Assembly: GCA_020056865.1 (NCBI GenBank)
Contig: JAGVGX010000270.1
Location: 1 to 8,655 of the forward strand
Origin: Desulfobacterales bacterium
GTDB taxonomy: Bacteria; Desulfobacterota; Desulfobacteria; Desulfobacterales; BuS5
Reading direction: 5' to 3'
Length of the DNA: 8,655 nt
Position numbers and translations under genes: made by a program. Every line of letters begins with the position of its first letter. The first letter of the stretch is position 1. Under the pieces are notes generated by a model that saw only the letters and a list, made by a program, of their open reading frames with translations, did no database searches and was not told the origin of the DNA. Positions 5,233-8,655 of the stretch are shown here, piece after piece.

Positions 5233-6327
5233 ATGGTTTCTTTTTTGGATGTAAGATTAAAGCAAATTTGGGAAAGAATTACGGCAGGTAAACGTCTTAA
5301 AGCTAAAGACGGCCTTGTTATTTATGAAAGCCAGGATCTTATAGGGATCGGTCATCTTGCCGATTATGTGCGGCGCCAAAAACATGGCAATACCGCTTTT
5401 TATGTATATAACCAGCATGTTAATTATACCAATGTGTGTACCAACAGGTGCCTATTTTGTGCCTTTGCCAGAGATGAAAATACCAAAGGCGCATTTACGC
5501 TTTCAATTGATGATGTGAGAGAACAGATGCTGGAACGTATTGAAGAGCCTATTACTGAAATACATATGGTAGGAGGACTTAATCCAAACCTGTCGATAAA
5601 TTATTATATTGATTTGTTAAATACCATAAAGAAAATAAGGCCTGATGTAACCATCAAGGCGTTTACTGCTGTTGAAATTGATTTTATTGCTAAAAAAGGC
5701 AACCTTTCAATTACCAAAACAATAGAAATGTTAAAAGATGCTGGCCTTTCCATGATGCCGGGAGGCGGGGCTGAAATTATAAACGAAAGGGTAAGAGCAA
5801 GCCTGTTTCCAGGAAAGATCGATGGTTCAAGGTGGCTTGAAATCACAAAAACAGCGCATGATCTTGGCATTACATCCAATGCAACCATGCTTTACGGTCA
5901 TATAGAAACCAGCAAGGAACGTGTTGATCATCTTATAACATTAAGGGATCTTCAGGATAAAACCAGCGGATTTTCTGCATTTATCCCGCTTGCATTTCAT
6001 CCTGAAAATACAAAATTGACGCATATTTCTTCAACAACAGCGGTAGATGATTTAAAAAATATTGCGGTAGCACGGCTTCTGCTGGATAATTTTGACCACA
6101 TCAAAGCATATTGGGTCATGATAGGTGAAAAATTGGCGCAGGTTGCCCTTTCTTTTGGGGCAGACGACCTTGATGGAACCATTATTGAAGAAAAAATTAC
6201 ACATATGGCAGGCGCGAAAACAGCAAAAGGCTTGTTGCCTGAACAGATGAAACATCTTATATTTTCAGCAGGCTTTACACCTGTAGAACGTGATTCATTT
6301 TACAGGCCTGTTGCAAGGAAGTGTTGA
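5233..6327 (+). CDS. mqnE: Aminodeoxyfutalosine synthase (radical SAM, MqnE)
   Basis: MqnE joins 3-(1-carboxyvinyl)oxybenzoate with S-adenosylmethionine in a radical reaction that makes aminodeoxyfutalosine, the second step of futalosine-route menaquinone synthesis. The 364-residue protein has the radical-SAM cluster CxxxCxxC at Cys69, Cys73 and Cys76 (NVCTNRCLFCAF), then HMVGGLNP, FTAVEID, MPGGGAE (175-181), HIETSKERVDHL and FIPLAFHPENTKL, which separate MqnE from its paralogue MqnC. I chose the ATG at 5233, 6 bases after AAGGGG (5221-5226). In-frame ATGs at 5209, 5227 and 5230 exist, but the 5209 start would put this site inside the gene and has a poorer one itself. The stop overlaps the mqnC start by one base. 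The downstream mqnX fits MqnE, whose product keeps the 6-amino group and needs deamination. Confidence 0.93.
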   Translation: MVSFLDVRLKQIWERITAGKRLKAKDGLVIYESQDLIGIGHLADYVRRQKHGNTAFYVYNQHVNYTNVCTNRCLFCAFARDENTKGAFTLSIDDVREQMLERIEEPITEIHMVGGLNPNLSINYYIDLLNTIKKIRPDVTIKAFTAVEIDFIAKKGNLSITKTIEMLKDAGLSMMPGGGAEIINERVRASLFPGKIDGSRWLEITKTAHDLGITSNATMLYGHIETSKERVDHLITLRDLQDKTSGFSAFIPLAFHPENTKLTHISSTTAVDDLKNIAVARLLLDNFDHIKAYWVMIGEKLAQVALSFGADDLDGTIIEEKITHMAGAKTAKGLLPEQMKHLIFSAGFTPVERDSFYRPVARKC

Positions 6328-7394
6328 TGACATATCTGGAAAAAACAATTGATAAGGTTGCTTCATATCAGAGGATTGATGCTGGAGAAACGCTTACGCT
6401 TTTACAACATGCCGATTTTTTAACGCTTGCGCGTCTTGCAAACAAAAAAAGGATGAAGTTGCACCCTGAACCTGTTGTAACGTTTGTGGTGGACAGAAAT
6501 ATTAATTACACCAATGTCTGTGTTTCTGAATGCTTGTTCTGTGCATTTTACCGGCCCAAAGCGCATGCCGAGGCCTATATTCTTTCTGAAGAAGAACTAA
6601 ACAATAAAATTGAGGAAACCTTGTCATTAGGAGGAACGCAGATACTTCTTCAAGGAGGCATGCATCCGGATCTGGATATGGATGATTATTGTAAGATGAT
6701 AAGTGGTATTAAAAAAAAATTTGATATTCATATTCACGGGTTTTCACCACCTGAAATCGTGTTTTTGGCAAAAAAATCGTTTCTTTCCATTTCCGATACA
6801 TTAAAAAAACTTATGGATTCAGGTTTGGACTCTATGCCTGGAGGAGGGGCCGAGATCCTTGTAGACAGGGTCAGAAAAAAAATTTCTCCGGTTAAATGCA
6901 CAAGTGATCAATGGCTTGGAGTGATGAGAACGGCACATTATATGGGATTGAGAACCACAGCAACAATGATGTTCGGACATGTTGAAACCTGTGAAGATAT
7001 CATTACACATCTTCTAAGCATACGTGAACTTCAAGATGAAACCGGAGGTTTTACCGCTTTTATTCCATGGACATTCCAGCCGCTTAACACACGGATAGAT
7101 GTAACTGCCGCAACATCTGCAGAATATCTTAAAGTCCTTGCTGTTTCGAGAATTGTTTTGGATAATATTTCAAATATACAGGCATCATGGGTAACACAAG
7201 GCGGAAAAATTGCCCAGCTTGCGCTTTTCTTTGGAGCCAATGATATGGGAAGTACAATGATAGAAGAAAATGTAGTTGCTGCAGCTGGCGTAAAATACAA
7301 ACTTCCCAAAGAGGAAATAATTCGTATAGTGAAAAACGCCGGATTTAAGGCAGCCCAAAGGGATTATTATTATCATATTGTCAAGCAAGAATAA
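6327..7394 (+). CDS. mqnC: Cyclic dehypoxanthinyl futalosine synthase (radical SAM, MqnC)
   Basis: MqnC cyclises dehypoxanthine futalosine to its spiro cyclic form by radical SAM chemistry, later in the same menaquinone route. The 355-residue protein shows CxxxCxxC at Cys65, Cys69 and Cys72 (NVCVSECLFCAF), then LLQGGMHPDLD, HGFSPPEI, SMPGGGAEIL, TTATMMFGHVET and LQDETGGFTAFIPWTFQPLNT. The QGGxHP, SPPEI and FIPWTFQP forms are the MqnC versions of motifs shared with MqnE. The ATG at 6327 shares its A with the mqnE stop (TGATG) and lies 6 bases after AAGGAA (6315-6320), so translation is probably coupled. GTG (6321) and TTG (6324) directly before it are less likely starts. The two radical-SAM paralogues in tandem presumably descend from an old duplication. 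Confidence 0.94.
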   Translation: MTYLEKTIDKVASYQRIDAGETLTLLQHADFLTLARLANKKRMKLHPEPVVTFVVDRNINYTNVCVSECLFCAFYRPKAHAEAYILSEEELNNKIEETLSLGGTQILLQGGMHPDLDMDDYCKMISGIKKKFDIHIHGFSPPEIVFLAKKSFLSISDTLKKLMDSGLDSMPGGGAEILVDRVRKKISPVKCTSDQWLGVMRTAHYMGLRTTATMMFGHVETCEDIITHLLSIRELQDETGGFTAFIPWTFQPLNTRIDVTAATSAEYLKVLAVSRIVLDNISNIQASWVTQGGKIAQLALFFGANDMGSTMIEENVVAAAGVKYKLPKEEIIRIVKNAGFKAAQRDYYYHIVKQE

Positions 7395-7416
7395 AAAAGA
7401 AAACTATAACCAGCCG

Positions 7417-8571
7417 ATGACATTCAGGGCAGGATGGGTGTTGTCCGATCCATTTACTTTGTTAAAAAATGGATTTATCACCATTCAAGATGGCGTCATT
7501 ACAGATATTGGGACTTGGCCGGAAACCGGTGGCAGCGACTATGTTGATTATGGTGCCGGTGTTATTTTGCCTGTTTTTGTTAATGCACACACCCATTTAG
7601 AACTGACTGCTCTGCAAGGGCGCGTCTCCTGGGAAAATGGATTTGATTTATGGGTGAAATGCCTGATTCAGATACGGGAAGATATGGGGCACAAAGCGCT
7701 TCAATTGAGCGCTGATAAAGGAATCAGAGAGTTAATAAAATCGGGTTGCAAAGTTGTTGGAGAGGTGTCGACCCTTGATTTAACATGGGAATCTGTTTTG
7801 CAATCCGGGCTTTATGGTGTATGGTTTAAAGAATTTCTTGGAAACAGTGTAAACAAAAATCTTACACACTGTAAAAAAAATGTGAATATTAGCAAATCGC
7901 TTGCAGGTCATGCGCCTCATACAACGTCGCCGCATATCCTGCATCAGTTAAAGCATGCATCCGGGCAATATAATCTTCCTTTTTCCATACATGTTGCCGA
8001 ATCTTTTGATGAAATTCAATTTTTATCAACCGGCAAAGGGCAGTGGGCAGACTTTTTAATAGAGCGAAACATTGACTATAGCAGCTGGGGTTTGCCTGTT
8101 AAAACGCCGGTTCAATATCTGGAAAAACTGGGTATACTTGATAAAAACACGATTGCAGTTCATGTATTGCATGCACAAGAAAAGGATTTTGAAATCCTTA
8201 TGGATCATCATGTCTCTGTATGCTTATGTCCAAGAAGCAATTTTAATCTTCATAAAAAGCTGCCTGATCTGGAAAAAATGCTTCAGGTGGGAATAAAGCC
8301 GTGTCTGGGAACAGACAGCCTTGCCAGTGTTGAATCTTTGAGCATGTTTGATGAAATGGCGTATACATCAAAAGCGTTTCCTTTGGTATCGCCGGAAAAC
8401 ATTATAGAAATGGCTACAACAAACGGTGCTTGCGCATTAGGGTTTGAAAACAGACTTGGCTCGCTTGTACCTGGAAAATATGGCGCTTTTTTTTATATGT
8501 CAGTAAATGCATCAAATCGATCCGAACTTTTGGATGCTATTGTAAATGCTGATGGTGATGCTTATTATTAA
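7417..8571 (+). CDS. mqnX: Aminodeoxyfutalosine deaminase-type amidohydrolase
   Basis: An amidohydrolase-superfamily metalloenzyme of 384 residues. In this context it most likely deaminates aminodeoxyfutalosine to futalosine, the step between MqnE and the MqnB hydrolase. An N-terminal beta segment (about 1-50) precedes the TIM barrel. Metal-site residues are His58 and His60 in NAHTHLEL, His192 in SIHVAES, His249 or His252 in VHVLHA, and Asp300 in GTDSLAS. GHAPHTTS (His168) and LCPRSN also fit the deaminase/chlorohydrolase branch. The superfamily is broad, so the substrate rests on the neighbours. I chose the ATG at 7417, since MTFRAGWVL is where related proteins begin, though its ribosome site is weak. 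A TTG at 7378 would add 13 residues and overlap mqnC. The gap to mqnC is 22 bp. No terminator is evident downstream. Confidence 0.85.
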   Translation: MTFRAGWVLSDPFTLLKNGFITIQDGVITDIGTWPETGGSDYVDYGAGVILPVFVNAHTHLELTALQGRVSWENGFDLWVKCLIQIREDMGHKALQLSADKGIRELIKSGCKVVGEVSTLDLTWESVLQSGLYGVWFKEFLGNSVNKNLTHCKKNVNISKSLAGHAPHTTSPHILHQLKHASGQYNLPFSIHVAESFDEIQFLSTGKGQWADFLIERNIDYSSWGLPVKTPVQYLEKLGILDKNTIAVHVLHAQEKDFEILMDHHVSVCLCPRSNFNLHKKLPDLEKMLQVGIKPCLGTDSLASVESLSMFDEMAYTSKAFPLVSPENIIEMATTNGACALGFENRLGSLVPGKYGAFFYMSVNASNRSELLDAIVNADGDAYY

Positions 8572-8625
8572 AACAACTATGAGACCATGTTTCAAATACA
8601 CTGTTTTGCTTTCACATAATATATT

Positions 8626-8655
8626 ATGACAATATCTGATGTTTATACCCGTTAC
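8626..8655 (+). CDS. Possible start of a further gene, cut by the window edge
   Basis: An ATG at 8626 opens a frame of ten codons (MTISDVYTRY) to the window end, 54 bp after mqnX. There is no recognisable ribosome site. The VYTRY string resembles the beginning of class I SAM methyltransferases (Y-x-RYA...YD), which would suit a menaquinone operon, but ten residues cannot support an assignment. Confidence 0.2.
   Translation, partial: MTISDVYTRY

Noticed and set aside
5604..7388. Multiple minus-strand frames opposite mqnE and mqnC
   Set aside because: All are shadows of strongly matched radical-SAM genes and have no features of their own.
8572..8625. Terminator after mqnX
   Set aside because: No GC-containing stem followed by a T run is visible; AAAACA and TGTTTT are too far apart and too weak.

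Overview
This 8.7 kb window looks like chromosomal DNA from a low-GC, anaerobic Deltaproteobacterium (Desulfobacterota), most likely a sulfate reducer of the Desulfobacterales. Three things point there. The left edge carries an AcsE-type methyltetrahydrofolate methyltransferase of the Wood-Ljungdahl pathway. The right half carries futalosine-pathway menaquinone genes of the MqnE/MqnC/MqnX type. The noncoding stretches are strongly AT-rich. The taxonomic call is an inference from gene content.

Layout. 1-666 (+) is the 3' three quarters of acsE, closed by a good rho-independent terminator. Facing it are two minus-strand genes: a membrane-anchored rhodanese (743-1201) and an unrecognised lipoprotein (1315-1857). 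A 436-bp AT-rich gap follows. Next are two small plus-strand genes for RNA-binding proteins, a cold-shock-domain protein (2294-2500) and an RRM/glycine-rich protein (2768-3106). Both have long leaders with hairpins and share a TTTTGGAG motif. A 224-bp structured gap separates the RRM gene from a convergent hotdog acyl-CoA thioesterase (3331-3822, minus). A divergent promoter region (3823-4056) holds a striking 25-bp palindrome. After it comes a plus-strand block running to the right edge: ribonuclease D (4057-5187), mqnE (5233-6327), mqnC (6327-7394) and the amidohydrolase mqnX (7417-8571). A further gene may start at 8626.

How the genes work together. MqnE makes aminodeoxyfutalosine, MqnX deaminates it to futalosine, and after hydrolysis by MqnB (not in the window) MqnC cyclises dehypoxanthine futalosine on the way to menaquinone. 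mqnE and mqnC overlap by one base (TGATG), mqnX follows 22 bp later, and no terminator is visible from rnd onward, so the block is probably one operon headed by rnd.

I see no phage, insertion sequence, CRISPR, tRNA or rRNA, and no clear new protein system. The most interesting material is noncoding: the palindrome before rnd, the paired hairpin leaders of the RNA-chaperone genes (one loop copies the anti-Shine-Dalgarno tail of 16S rRNA), and a run of hairpins after the RRM gene.
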